Origin: Scenedesmus sp. ARA3
Lineage: Eukaryota; Chlorophyta; Chlorophyceae; Sphaeropleales; Scenedesmaceae
Direction of reading: 5' to 3'
Length of the DNA stretch: 64,000 nt
Assembly (NCBI GenBank): GCA_004335835.1
Contig: RWJK01001539.1
Span: 9,038-73,037, forward strand
Shown here piece by piece: positions 46,023 to 58,800 of the stretch. Made by a program: the position numbers and the translations under genes. The notes below the pieces were generated by a model, which was given only the letters and a program-made list of their open reading frames with translations, was not told the DNA's origin and made no database searches. Numbering within the stretch: the first letter of the stretch is position 1; every line of letters begins with the position of its first letter.

Positions 46023-47115
46023 GGTTCAGCCCTTGAAGCAGTGCATCTAGTGTCAGACTTTAACAGAAACATTCATTTCAACTATGCATGCTTCCTTACC
46101 GTCTCTGCTTGCGCCATGTGCAACGAGGCTCCTGCCGGTGTGCTGTTTGGCAGCAGTTGCCCTACACGGAGCTGACCGCTTGCACAGCTTCAGCCCAACC
46201 TAGAGTAACTACACCATATCTTCGTTTAGATTTGCATCGTGAATTTGCACGGTATTGACCGGGACTAGTCGTGCTTTCAGCCAGAGCGTTGCATGCTGCA
46301 CCATAAAGGTACCCAATACTACATATAGTCTATGCAAACTACTTGGTGCGTTTACTGCAACGCTCAGAGCTACGGAGCATCCCGCAACAGCTGCACTTGA
46401 ACGTTGCCTGTAACAAGGGCGGGCCGTTGCTTGTGATGTGCTGGCAGCCGGCAGTGGACATTTTGAACATGCTGTTTAGAGTTCTGTCACAGTTGTCGTT
46501 TGAAAGCGTGCGCACGCAAGGTTTGCCAACAGTAACTGGGCATGCTGTACAGCATGTAAGGGGGTTTGGAACTCTTGTCAGATTTGTAGATCGTTAGGAA
46601 GCAGCAGTTGTGTTGACTGAAGTGGACCATCAAACATAAAGTGATAGACTGCAATTTATAGGCCAGCGCAAGAGCGCAATGGAGGTTGCTCGTTCTTGAT
46701 TGCAGCCATACAGTGCCGCTGTGCTGCTGTTGCAACCTGTATGAGTGTGTACGCCTTGTGAAACACTGATGCATGTTCGCTGATGTAGAAGTCTTGGCGT
46801 TTGTCACTGCAGATCTCTGGTGGTGGTGCACACATGCCGAATTATATTGGTGGAACAGTACTGCAGTGACGTCAGCTGTTTTACACCGCTGGCGCGAGTC
46901 TCGCTGCCAAAGCCAGACCATTGCATGACGTGTGTGTCACCTTCTGCACCAAACACTGAAGTTATACTGTGCTATGCTTGGTCTTAGCAGGTTGTATCTG
47001 ATACTCAGGACACGTCGATCCAGTCCGTGTCCAAGACTGATTCACCGCTGCTGGTCTATGCCTCGGCTATAGCGCATTGAGCACAAACATCTGATATACC
47101 CTAGTGGCTGTTGCC
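46023..47115. promoter_or_regulatory. Divergent intergenic region (kinase / lumenal hydrolase)
   Basis: There are 1.1 kb between two start codons in head-to-head orientation. The stretch is AT-richer than the flanking genes and has no exon-like frames with recognisable motifs. It must contain both promoters; no specific element is identified. Confidence 0.45.
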
Positions 47116-48422
47116 ATGCACAGCATCGGTATGGCTAGCGCTAGCACAGGGAGGCCGTTCTGTGGTGCCAGGGTCTCACGCGCTCGATCTGCAGCTGGAC
47201 GTTCCTGCCCAGCTCATCTCAACAGAAGAACAGCAATAGCAGTTCCTTTTATAGGTATTGCGGCAGCATCGCTGCCCTGTGCGCCCGCCAGCGCTATGGT
47301 GAGCACTAGGTTGATTGGCACACAGAGCTGCTGCTGTACCACCCTTGCTAGGCTTTGTCTTTGCAGCGTGAGCGCATGCATGCGTGCATGCATGCACATA
47401 TGCATGTAATTATGCCTATGATTTGAACAAAACATCACTCTCCACTGACACTGCTAGCAGCATTGAGTGTGCTTGCCAGGCACCAGCAGCAGGCACCTGT
47501 GCCATGCATGTTCATGCATTGCTTTTGTGGAAAGTTTGTCATGTGGTGTGTTATGTACTGCCCATGACCATGCTTACCAGGACGTTTCTGTGGAGACAGA
47601 CAAACAGGGGCGCTCACGTGTCCGCTACGAGAAAGCAGGTAAGCACATGGTGTGGCAACAGCGGTTTGGGGGCAATGGTTTTGCTTGTGCACCAGCTCGT
47701 CGATACACGCCAAGTGTTAAGCCTTGCAGGAAGTTCCGTATGTAGTCATCTGCTCTGGGCGTTTGAACAGCATACAACATGTACTAACTTCATCTGACTC
47801 TACTCATCCGCTTGTCCATCCATTTGCTCATCCACTCAAAGAACCGCCTGCTCCATGCATGTGTCCCTTGTGGTTGCAGGGTGGAACTTCTGGGAGTGGC
47901 AGGGACACCGCGTGCACTACATCACTGCAGGAACACAGGTGGGGTTCAGGTTCCTCCTAAACCTCAAACCTTGACAGCATGCATTGCAAGGAGCCCCCAC
48001 AGCATCAGACCGTGTCTAACCACGTGCTGACCACAGACAGCCATGCATCCCTCATGAAGCAGCAGCTGCACTGGCCGTCCTCGTATACAGAGGATCTCCA
48101 GCTGCTGCAGTCTTTTGTGTACATGATGCTACCACCGGACCAAAGGCCAACGTGTTTGCATATTGCCGCAGCAGTCTACATCAAGCGTCTCCCTTTGTTT
48201 CATCTTGCTGCAGGGCCCGCCAGTGCTGCTGATCCACGGCTATGGTGCGTCAGCCTACCACTGGCGCTACCAGATCCCTGCGTTGGCCCAGCACTACCGC
48301 GTGTTTGCACTCGACCTGCTGGGATTTGGCTGGAGTGAGAAGGCCCTGGTAGAGTACAGTAGCGGCGGACTGTGGGGGCAGCAGATCGGGGACTTCATCA
48401 AGGAAGTGGTGCATGCCGGAGG

Positions 48423-48471
<49 letters not shown>

Positions 48472-49917
48472 GAGCAGGTGGTGCTGGTGGGCAACAGCTT
48501 GGGCGGCTATGCGTGCCTCAACGCAGCTGTTAAGAGTCCGGAGCTAATTAGGTGAGGCAAGGTACATGTTGTGTCACCAGTCATGTTGACACGCGCCCCC
48601 AGGCAGCATTGCTGCTGACCTCCCAGCACACTTGGTTATGCTCGTACCTTTTGCTTCTCGACCCTCCTTGCTAGTCAACCCTGCTTGCTATTCGATCCTC
48701 CCTGTCAAGTCCTCACCCACCCAGTTGCCACTGCTCACCTTGTCTGCATGCTGCTCTTTTCTGCTCTTTTCATCCCTTCCCAGGGGAGTGGCGCTGCTCA
48801 ACTCTGCAGGGCCGCTGCAGGACAGCGATGCGCCTGAGCTGGCTGAGCCGCTGCCTGTGCCCTGGTATGGCGGGATCAGGGACGGCCTGACAGCTGTCGT
48901 GAAGCGTGTCGTGTTGTATTTTGCGTTTCAGCGCGCCAAGCAGCCGGAGCGCATCAAGGAGGTGCTGCAGATGGTGTACTCGTCAAACGGTGAGCGTGCA
49001 GATTAAGTTGTATGTGGGGCACTGACTTGACTTGCCATGCTTTCTGCAAAACGCATTGTTTGTGCAGGGTGTGGTGCCAAGACAGTGTACTGCTTAGCTA
49101 CTGGGCATGGTGACACAGCGCATCAAAAACAATCTGAGGAAAGATGTAATCAAGTACACAATGGAAAAGGCACTCAACAAATGGCTGTTTTTGCCCCGCA
49201 GACACAATCGATGAGGACCTGGTGGACAGCATTGTGGTGCCTGCCAGTGACCCCTCAGCAGCCGAGGTCTTCTACCGCATCAACAGCAGCAAGGCACCCT
49301 CCGTGTCCGTGAACCAGCTGCTGAAGCAGATGCGCGGCTCGCGGCTGCCGCTGCTGCTGCTGTGGGGTGACCTGGACCCCTGGATCACGCCAAAGAGGGT
49401 GAGCAGGCCGTAACTGTCAGCAGCAGCACATTGTCCTTGAGCCAAACAAGCAAGGGACGGTGTGGGCATGCAGTAGAGTGCATCAGCAGCAGCAGCTGCA
49501 GCAGCAGCATCTTCAACCATCGCATGAGCCTGCAGCAGGGTGAGCATGCAGTGCAGACTACATGCAACAACAGTTCTTCTGCTGCACAGCCAAGTCTAGT
49601 CTACAGTTGATTTAGGGTGTTTTTGGAGCAGCTCTTGACACAGGCTTGCCAGCTGGCATGATTCCCCACTATCTGCTGCTGGTTGTCACCGAGCTGAGTT
49701 GCCATTGGTATCACTGCCATGGCTGCGCAGTGCTTATAATGTTTGTGACCTGCCCAAGCATCTCTTCTGTCATGTTTTGCAGGCGGACCGCATCCAGCAG
49801 CTGTACCCAGAAGCGGAGCGGGTGCGGCTGCAGTCCGGGCACTGCCCCCATGACGACACACCAGAGGAGGCGAATGCTGCACTGCTGGAGTGGCTGGAGC
49901 GTGTGTACAAGCGCTAA
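47116..49917 (+). CDS. Chloroplast-targeted alpha/beta hydrolase (pheophytinase/chlorophyll-dephytylase-like)
   Basis: Seven exons: 47116-47298, 47581-47638, 47880-47938, 48214-48551, 48784-48989, 49202-49398, 49783-49917; 391 residues. The first exon is a bipartite transit peptide: an Arg/Ser/Ala stroma-targeting part, then RRTAIAVPFIGIAAASLPCA ending PASA, which has the twin-arginine plus hydrophobic form of thylakoid-lumen signals. The fold is a complete alpha/beta hydrolase: VLLIHGYGASAYHWRYQIPA (oxyanion HG), VFALDLLGFGWSEKALVEYS, VLVGNSLGGYACLNAAVKSP (nucleophile Ser), LLLLWGDLDPWITPKR (acid Asp) and LQSGHCPHDDTPEEANAALL (His). The motifs match the plant plastid group that includes pheophytinase and chlorophyll dephytylase; the exact substrate is not determined. 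An (AGC)n tract inserts about sixteen Ser before the nucleophile strand. Confidence 0.9.
48426..48471 (+). repeat. (AGC)15 poly-Ser tract inside the hydrolase core
   Basis: The array encodes a Ser run between helix FIKEVVHAGG and strand EQVVLVGNSLGG. It must form a surface loop, or the enzyme would not fold. Confidence 0.9.
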
Positions 49918-50954
49918 GCCAGCACACTCGTGGGGTGCAAGGGTGGTGGCATAGATGCAGTGACCCGTGCCGTCCTTCTTACTATGCACTACCAATGTAG
50001 TGCTATGATGCGTAGTGTTTGACTCGGCACTTTATCATCTCATCATACTGTCGTATCACAAGTAGCATGTTGGACAACTGCTCAGCTAGAGTACTCAAGC
50101 CAGCGTGCAGCCATCGTGTGAGCAGTGCTCATTGCAAAGATGTCAGCTCTTGGGTGAGGCTTCGTTGTTGTCCGTGAACACTTGACAGCTTTGAGGTTGT
50201 GTACAACAGCGGCTTTTAAGTTTGACATGTTGCGTCATGTTTTTTTGTTGTCACTGGCCATGATTGTGCGTGCTGTCACAGCTGTCGCAGTGCAGCATCG
50301 CTTGCCGGTTGTGTTTGCCCACCAGCGTTGTCCACATGTTTTGTGCGGGTTGTTTGCCAGATCGGGCGCTTGAGTGTACTACGCTAGTAGCCCGCCAGTG
50401 TCAAGCGTAAACCGGGTTGGGCGATTTTGGTAATCCCTGCGTACCTATACCTGGTATCTTGTGTTGGCACGGGGTGTTTACAGGCAGCGGTATTTCAGGC
50501 TGTCTGCCAGAAGTACAAAGTGAACGGCTAGTTCCAGCATGCTTTCCATGTGATTCCCTGCACCGACCAGGACATCTGCAAGCTGGTGACAATTGCAGGC
50601 AGACCAACGGACACATGTCATCACCTTTCGGAGGTTGTATCGCAGCCAGAACTAAGACCATTACTGCCAGACGTGTTTGTGTCAGGTTAAGGCGTATGTA
50701 TGTGATACATGAAGGCACATAGTACCCCTGCCGAGGCTGCGCCGAGACAAACCTGGAGATATTAAAGTGCCGTCGCCCCGTGGATTTTCGCCATCCCGTA
50801 GCTTCGCGCATTTCTTTATCAAGGCAGGCACCGTCACACTTGCTGGTCCTAAGTGAAGCTGGCAGCGACAGCCGTGTTTTCATTGGAGCCTGCAGCAGCA
50901 GCACCAGGGGCAGTGCTGGTGCAGCAGCAACATCACACATTGCAGCAGAGCAGG
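49918..50954. other. Intergenic: hydrolase 3' end and propeller-gene promoter
   Basis: These are 1.04 kb between two plus-strand genes. No TGTAA was found near the hydrolase stop. A 241-codon frame on the minus strand (50401-51126) overlaps exon 1 of the next gene, has no motif and is taken as chance. Nothing else is seen. Confidence 0.4.
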
Positions 50955-53900
50955 ATGCGTGCAGTTGTGCTTGCTGTGTGCATCTGCTGGGCCGCAGCGG
51001 CTGTGTACGCATACAGGTATGGTTACGGCTGCCTGTGTAGTCGTCTACATGCGCTAAACTGCCTGAAATGCGCATGCACTGCAGGTCAGTGATGTGCTGG
51101 TGTGCGTGCTCTGCCTTGCAACACATGCTGAATGGCAGCAGTATTGAGGACTGAGATAGAGTTAAGTTACACGGGCCAGGAAGCCATTCTTTGGTTTAGT
51201 GGTCTTCCAGCACAGCTGGGCAGCTTGCAAGCTGCTCTCAAGTTGGCGGGTAGTGCTACACTCCACCTGGTTTGTGCGTGTGTGCATCACCTGCCTGCAG
51301 AACTCATGCAACCTCCCAGTCGCAGCTCACCCGGCAGCTGCAGGACAGCTGCAGCGGGCACCCGCAGCTCACCCTGGTGAATGAGGCGCCATTCAGCGAC
51401 ATGTTTGAGGACGCGAAAGGGCAGACAAAGTGAGCGGCATGCAATGTACAGCACACATAGAGTAAGGAGCTGACGGTCAGCTGAACTCACTAAAGGTGGT
51501 ATTGCTGTTTTGGTGCGGCAGCAGCACCAGTCTCAAGTGACACTGCAATACACACCTTGCATGTCAGCTGAACACCAGATACCATCTGATTACACACTAG
51601 CATGCACAACATGCCACATGCTCCTTTTGCCATGCGTATGTGCAGGTTTGAGGGCAGTGCACTCGCGCTGCTGCAAGGCAAAGCGTGGGTCGCCTTCGAC
51701 AACATGTTTGCGCTGGCGCGGCTGCCTGCTGACCTGGACAGCAGCAGCAACAGCAATGGTGATGAGCCTGTGCTGATTGGGCAGCCAGCCGCCAGCAGTC
51801 AGTATGAGGTGCGTGGGATCTATATGTTTGCTAGTATCTGTATGTTTTGCTTCATAGTTCAGTGAAAGCGCGGGTGAGTTCTTCAACCTGCAGCTGCTTC
51901 AAGATTTTATTGAGCTGGCTTTGCGCGATGCATCACATAGGGCGCGCAGCTAGCTGCAAGCTGCTGTTTCGAAAAACACATGCACAGCAGTTGTGTATGC
52001 GTGCTCTGTGGCAGACATTGAGATAGAGTCTGTGAGTGCATGAGGCGCCAAGCCCAGTTGCAGAAATGCTGCGCATCTTTCACAGCTGACTGTTACGAGC
52101 TACGTCTGCTGTGTTTGCAGGCCTTAACATATGACAGCAGTACTGGACGGCTGCTGGTGGTTGTTGAAGGGGTGGACACAGGAAAAGGGATCATGCCATA
52201 CGTGCATGTAAGTGCAGCAACGTTTTCACAGCCATCATACTTGTGACGCAGAGTTCGGACACCACTAGGCAACGCAGCAGACCGGCGTATCCGCACGTGC
52301 TCAAAGCTGTGTTAACAACACGTAAATGAGGCGAGATCCAACTGATGGCGGTACCGCCGCATCGTGCTGTCACCAGTTGGCTTGTCAGCAGCTGTGCTTT
52401 CTGCTGTACTACATCTGCGCATGCCTAGAAGCAGAACGGGTTGCCACCTTTGTTTGGCGCCAAGTATTCATCACCTGTTTCTGACTGCTGCAGGAGCTGG
52501 CGGTGCAGGCTGGCAGCGCAGGCGCTGCCTTAGTGCAGAAGTGCCCAGTCAACTTCAAGCTGGCGTCTGCAAACAAGGGCTTTGAGGGAGCACATGTGTT
52601 CAAGGGCAAGGACGGCGGCAGGTACCTGCTCGGTCTGTGCGAAGGTGGGCGCGCAGCAGCACTGGGATGGCGCAGCGCCCGTGCGTGCTGCGGCAGTCTG
52701 AACTCCGCACAAACGCATGAGGTTCAAGAGATGCTGCTGATGGATGGTGCAGGCTTCCATTACTGCATGGCTCAGGTGTTACGCATGCCGCACTGCCGCA
52801 CTGCTGCTGCTGCAGGCAACTTCTGCAGCATTACTGCATTACTACATCCTGCACTGCTCAGGTGTTACGCATGCTGCACTGCCGCACTGCTGCTGCTGCT
52901 GCTGCAGGCAACTTTTGCAGCTCTGGTGAGAAGGGCAGGCGGCCTGGCAACGGGCGGCTGTTGGTCACAAAGTTCAACGGCAAGGCTGCAGGCGCGGGCT
53001 GTGCCTGGGACTACGTGAAGACGCTCAACATCCCCTCAGACGCGTACTTTGAAGACTATTCAGACATTGCGGTGTCGGGGAACCAGGTGAGGCCGCCTGC
53101 AGCAGGGAGTTGCACAGCACAGTGGACGGCATGAGCCACCATGCTGCTGCTGGCTGAGATGTCCTTGCAGTTCCTGTGCACCAGCTGCCCTGGTGAATGC
53201 GGTGCTCGCTCAAGTCCACCACACAGCCCCTGCATGCCATCTGATGCTCACCTGCAGCCTCAGGCATGCCGTACCACAGTGCGGCTGTTGGCTGGTGGTG
53301 TTATGTATTTATTGCATGTCGATGCATGCAAGCAGGCTAGCGACATACCTACTGTGATGTGTGCTCTGCTGTGCCCGGCAGGTGGCCATCATCTCCCAGG
53401 CCAGCTCATCGCTGTGGCTGGGCAGCTTTGACTTTGACGCCCTGGCCTTCGCGCCTGGCAAGGGCAGCGTGTTTGACTTCCCGCGCACAGACAAATGCAA
53501 TGTGAGTGGTTGCTGCAAGAGCGCACAGAAAAATGCAATGTGAGTGGTTGCTGCAAGAGCGGCGCTAAGCCTCATATGCTCTTTGGCAAGCCGTAGCTGT
53601 CAGCTGCATGGCATGGTGGCTGGTGGGCCGCTAAGAAGCACAGAGCAGCGGGACATGGCACTCAAAGACTGCTGCATTGTACACGTCTGCAACTCTTTTC
53701 AGTTTGCGGATTAGTTTGCACAGCTGAGTCCTGCATGCTGCAGAACACAGTTGCTTGCCTGCTTGCATGCTGTACAAGGACCATCAGTTGTTGTTCCTTT
53801 GCGTTGCTGCAGGTCAAGTACTGCAATGTGGAGGGCATCGCCTTCCTTGGGGCCGGCCGCTTCCTGGTGGTCAGCGACAAGGCCAGCAGCAGCAAGCAGG

Positions 53901-53956
53901 CAGACAGGTGCCAGAAGCACGACCAGCGCATAAGCACCTTTGCGCTGCCACAGTAG
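50955..53956 (+). CDS. Secreted or membrane-anchored beta-propeller-like protein
   Basis: Eight exons: 50955-51016, 51301-51429, 51646-51808, 52121-52207, 52494-52644, 52907-53085, 53382-53501, 53813-53956; 344 residues. The N-terminus (MRAVVLAVCICWAAAAVYAY) is a signal peptide or signal anchor; an in-frame ATG at 50853 would bury it and was not used. The body is made of blade-like strands: HPQLTLVNEAPFSDMFEDAK, WVAFDNMFALARLP, LTYDSSTGRLLVVVEGVDTG, NKGFEGAHVF, GRYLLGLCEGNFC, AYFEDYSDIAVSGNQVAIIS, SSLWLGSFDFDAL and NVEGIAFLGAGRFLVVSDKA. This layout resembles SdiA-regulated or phytase-like propellers that track a ligand or act as esterases; no catalytic residues can be assigned. Seven or more Cys in the body fit an oxidising compartment. 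Duplicated splice-site regions occur in introns 5 and 7. Confidence 0.8.
52770..52920 (+). repeat. Duplicated splice acceptor region in the propeller gene
   Basis: A segment of about 60 bases (52770-52828) recurs at 52856-52920. Both copies contain a CTG run, a CAG acceptor and the first codons of exon 6 (Gly-Asn-Phe-Cys). Copy 2 is used in the model. Confidence 0.9.
53493..53561 (+). repeat. Duplicated splice donor region in the propeller gene
   Basis: A 31-base unit (53493-53523) spanning the exon 7 / intron 7 border is repeated at 53531-53561. Each copy has AATGTGAGT; the first is used in the model. Confidence 0.9.
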
Positions 53957-55254
53957 AGGCAGCCTGGCATGCTGTGGCTGGCCAGGAGTGGAGTTGCAAA
54001 TGGGTTTACTGCTGCTGTCCCTGCTGCGGCCTTTTCATGGGATAACCGACCCCAAGGCGTCTGTGGGGTTGGGTTTAGGCGGCCAACAGGAATAAGTTGT
54101 GCGGTCAACACACCAGCCAAAATGAAGCTGCTGCAGTGAGGAGCTGCAGCAGCTGATGGCCAGCTGGTCTGTTTGCCAGGGGGCCTGCTGCAACAGTTAA
54201 ACGAGCTGGCCACAACTTGTGTACAATTTCAGCATGCATTGATTTGGTTTGGCACCATACAATAACACATTGCGTGTTTACACCAAGTCAAAACAGTCGA
54301 TTGCTTACAAGTTGACGGGGGTTTACATGTCAGCAGTTAAACAACTTTGGGGTGGCAAGCCCATGCTGCTGCTTATCTTACTGGTGGTGCTCAGCAGGTT
54401 GTAGGCTACAACAACCTTGTGCTGGTCTGCTGATGAAGTTTTGTCGTTTTACTAACACGCCCTGCCATCTCAGCTGTGATGGTCACCATGTGTGCAAATT
54501 TTGGAAGCCTGCCATGCTCTGAAACACTGTGCGGTGTACTTCCTAGTTGACGCTTCTCAGAAGGCACTGTGGTTGAACTGCCATGACATGTGTGGTGGCG
54601 TGGAGATCTGTAGGCCGGCTCTCTTGTTGTTTGACTTTACCGTAATGTTTGTCACCACATTGGAGCAGTGCAGTGCGCATTGCCGCACCAGTCGGGCAGC
54701 GGCTGCCAGAGGGGCTTTGGGACTCCCAAGTTGGAATCCTGTTGATGTAACAAGCAACAGCCTTGCACAGACCTGCATGCTCCTTCAGCGCATCGTCGAG
54801 TGGACTTAGAATTGGTCTTGAGTTTACCAGGCTGTGGGCTCAACACGCTTGGATGCTGGGGTGCTGGGGTGCTTCGAAGGGTACATTCTGTCTGGTCATT
54901 TGCAATGCTGCCCCTCTTTACAGCACCTCAGCAAGTCCCATCAGGTTTTTTCCACGCAGGATTGACACCTGGCATTGAACACGCTTTGATTACTGATCGT
55001 ACAAATTTACAGAGTACAGAAGCGGTACTTTGTATCACTGCACAAGCGCAGGCAAAAGGATGAGTCACAGACGCAAATGCCAACATGTGTAACAGACTGG
55101 GCACACGTTTGGCAAAGCGAGCCACAATGCAGATGCATATCCATTCGTGGTGCACAGGGTAGCATGGCCGCACACGCATATACTGTGTTTCAGCAGTGCG
55201 TTGAAATCCATGCCAAGCCCAATCTTGAACATGCACTTGCTGACCCGTGACACG
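53957..55254. other. Convergent intergenic region
   Basis: These are 1.3 kb between the propeller gene (plus) and the UIM hydrolase (minus). A plus-strand TGTAA at 54746-54750 is about 790 bases from the propeller stop. No gene is supportable. Confidence 0.45.
55007..55011 (-). terminator. TGTAA polyadenylation motif of the UIM hydrolase gene
   Basis: TTACA on the plus strand reads TGTAA on the minus strand, 244 bases after the stop of the gene ending at 55255. Confidence 0.5.
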
Positions 55255-55858
55255 CTACACAGTGGGTGCTGCGCTCTGCTGCTGCTCCTGCTGCTGGTGC
55301 TGCTCTTGCTGCTCTTCATGCCGTTGATGGCCCCGCAGCGACTCCGAACTCCCATGCTGCTGCTGCTGCTGCTCCTGCAGTGCCGGCAGCAGCAACAACG
55401 GGTCCCTTTCCAACTGCCGCTGCTCATCTTCTAGCCCTGCTGCTGCTGCTGCTGCTGCTGCTGCAACGCCAGCTGCTAATCCATCGCCAGTCCCGCCCGG
55501 CATCCCACCACCATCAGCGCCTTCAAGCAGCAGCTCTTCATCAGCATCACCATCAAGGCTGTACTGAGACACCAGCAAGTGTGAGACTTGTTCCGACTGC
55601 TGCTCCTGCAGCAGCTGCAACGGCACCGCACCAGGCTGGCCCTGCAGCAGCGGCAGCAGCGGCAGATCAGCAGCAGGCTGCTGGTGCGGCTGTGCTTGCC
55701 GCTCCTGCTGCTGTAACTCCGCAAGCGACAGCGCTATCGCCTGCTGCAACATCTCCTCCTCCTCTTGCAGCGACAGCGGCACACGGCTGACCTGCTGCTG
55801 CTGCTGCTGCTGCTGCTGGCTTGGCTGCACCGACCCCAAAGCTGCTGGAGGGTCTAGT

Positions 55859-55891
<33 letters not shown>

Positions 55892-58800
55892 ATCTCTTGC
55901 AATGATGCAGCTATGGCGGCAGCCAAGTCATCTTCAGCAGAAAGTGCATGTGCCGCTCCTGCCAGTGCCCAGGTGCCTTGCAACCGCTGCTGACGATGCT
56001 GCAGCCACGGTGCCTGCTGCTGCTGCTGCTGCTCTAGTTGCACAGACTCTGGATCTAAGGGCCCTAGCACATCTGCGCCAGCTGCTGCTTGCGCTGGACC
56101 CTGCTGCTGCTGCTGCCTCTGCCCTGCTGCAGCAGTTGCTGTGTCTCCAGCCACGGGTGAGGTACCAAATCTCGGCAGCTGCGGGGCACTCACACTGCTG
56201 CTGTCGCTACCGGCTGCTGCACCATTCGCTGCAGCGCCATCCGTTGCCGCCGCAGCATTGCTGCCAGTTGCATTGCCTCTGAACAGCAGCAGCCGCTTCA
56301 GCTGCTGCCCGCCTGCTGCAAGCAAGGCGGCACCAGGGCTGCTGCTGCGCACAGTGCTGCTGCTGCTGCTGGCCTGCCGGCCAGCAGGGGCTGACTCATT
56401 CCTCTGCCGCCGGCCTGCAGCAGGACTTCTGCTGCCACTGTTGCTGCCGCCCGCTGCGGCGCCTGCTGCTGCTGCTGCTGCTGCATTGGATGAAGACGAG
56501 AGCCCCAAGGGACCACCTGCAGCTACCGGCAGTGGTATCGCGCCGAGATCACCTCTGCTGCCAACTTCAAAGCCATCTGCAACTAGCTGTGCGCGCAAGC
56601 CATCCAAATCATGCAGGTGGCGGTGGCGCCTGCTATGCTGCTCCTGATGCTGCTGCTGCTGCAGCCCCGCCGGCAGCTGCGCAACCCTGCTGCCGCCAGG
56701 GCTCATGCTGCTGCCGCTGCTGCCTGCCGTCGGCCGTGATGGGCTGCTGAACGCACTCCTGCTGCCTGCACCGGCCGCGCGAGGCGAGTTCAAGCCATCC
56801 CTGCACCCGTCTGCTCCAGCGCTGCCACTGCTGCTGCCGCTACCCACCCTAGCTGGTTCAGCCTCTGCATACTCAGCTGCTGCTGCCGGGTCATCCAGCA
56901 GCAGTGCCGCTGCTGCTGCCTGCCTGTCCTCTGGCGCCAGGTCACTGAGTGAGGTGACTCCCTCAAAGCTCCAGGGGGTGTTGATGAAGCCGTTGGCCCT
57001 GTCCACCTGCTCCGGTGGCTCGCCAGCCAGGTTGAGCGAGCCGTGGCGCAGCAGCTGCTGCGTGTCAGCCTGCGGGTGCAGCCATTTTCCAGCAGCCGGA
57101 TGAGGGTTGGCTTTGCATTTTAGGTGGAGCATCACGAAGTGCCAGCAATGAGCAAGACGCAGCAGCCGCAACCAGGCAACTCAGCAATCAGCCAATCAGT
57201 ATGCGTGCATCATGCAATGCGGCAAGCGCACCGTGTGCCCTGGCAGCAGCACCAGGTCCAGCTTGAGCTGCTGGTGGAAGAAGCAGCACACGCTGGAGTA
57301 GAAGAAGGCGGGCCGCGGGTGGTTGTGGTCGCCGTCAAAGCGCACGATGTTCTTGTAAACAGCGTAGGCCCCCGCGCTGTTGTAGGCCTCGTGCAGCTTT
57401 TCTGCACGCCACAGCGGCAGCGGCAGCAGCAGGGGCAGGGGCAGCAGCAGGGGCAGTGTATTTAACATGCATTCCAGAGCTGTAGAGAGTATCCTGCATG
57501 TCAGTGGATGCGACGTGGTACTATACCAACTGACGGAGCCACGCCACCACTTGCGTGACATTTCAGCGATGCAATCACCGTGGTGATGAGTGGCCAGCTG
57601 CCCTTGCCTCTGCTGCAGCTTTTTCTGTGTGTCAACCACCAACCACTACCCCACCTGTGACAAGGAGCAGCAATGCAACCTCACAACAAGCAACGCAAGC
57701 AGAAAAAAGCAAGCAGCAGCAAGTCATCTCCGCCCTGCGCACCTGTGTGGTGTATGCCGATGAAGCTGTCCTCCCGGCCATGCCCAAACATGGCAGGGAT
57801 GAGCGAGCGGCCCACAGCGTCCAGCGGCGCCACCGCGTTGATGTCCGCGCCCGCCTTGCGCTTCACGCTCGCACGCATCAGCTTCAGCGCCAGCTTCAGC
57901 ATCACCTGCAAGGAAGCGCGCACCGCCACATTATACATCAACAAAACTGTAGTGCAAGCACACTAAAAGTACTGTTGCAGCTAAGCAAGCTGTGCGGGGT
58001 ACAACTGTGGCAAACTGACGACCTCGCACACGCAGCAGTGTAGGTGTGCGCGCAGTGCCCGCACGTGCAGTCAGTGGTGCTGACCAACAGCAGCGACATG
58101 TGTGCACTAATCAAAGACCAAACGCTGCACTTCGCACTCACAGACATGCAGACGGCGCTGCTCTCTATCATCAAGAAGCCAGGCAACCAGCCAGCTATGC
58201 AGCCAGGCACACAGCCAGGCATGCTGCTCCCACCTTGGGTATGGGCAGCCGCTGGCTGACCACAATCTCCAGCATGAGGTCTGTCAGCCGGCTGAAGGGG
58301 CTGTCAAGCACCTGGCAGCACCACACAGGATACAGGCAGCACAGGCAGCAGCAGCTCAGACTGCAGCGTGCAGGGCAACTCAAGCTGTTGCGAGGGGTCT
58401 TGGGCAGTGCCTCCTCCTAGACGAGGCTCTTGCTGCACCAGCAGATGCGACATACGCCACAGTCCGGGATCCTGTTGCTGTGCTGGTGTAGTTTCACTGC
58501 GAAGCAAAGCAGCTGTCCGTTTGCAACATCTCAATGCCGCATAGCTCATCGCACATGCGCTGCCAACGAAACCCCTCACTGCTTGTATGAACTGGACCCT
58601 GCCGCCTGACACAACACCCTCACCATGCCAGCGATGTCAGGGTCACGTGCACTGTACAGCAGCGCAGTGACAGCGCCCATGGAGCGGCCCCACAGCCCGA
58701 TGCTGCTCACGCCGCCCTGCGTCCTCAGGTGGTCGATCACGACCGCCAAATCATCCACCTCATGTGCACCCAGCGTGACCCACTTGCCATCAGACAGCCC

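Noticed and set aside
50401..51126. 241-codon minus-strand frame
   Set aside because: It has no motif and overlaps the signal-peptide exon of the propeller gene on the other strand.
56141..57103. Plus-strand Ala/Leu-rich frames opposite the UIM hydrolase tail
   Set aside because: They are antisense shadows of Gln/Ala/Ser codons in the 1.8-kb exon.
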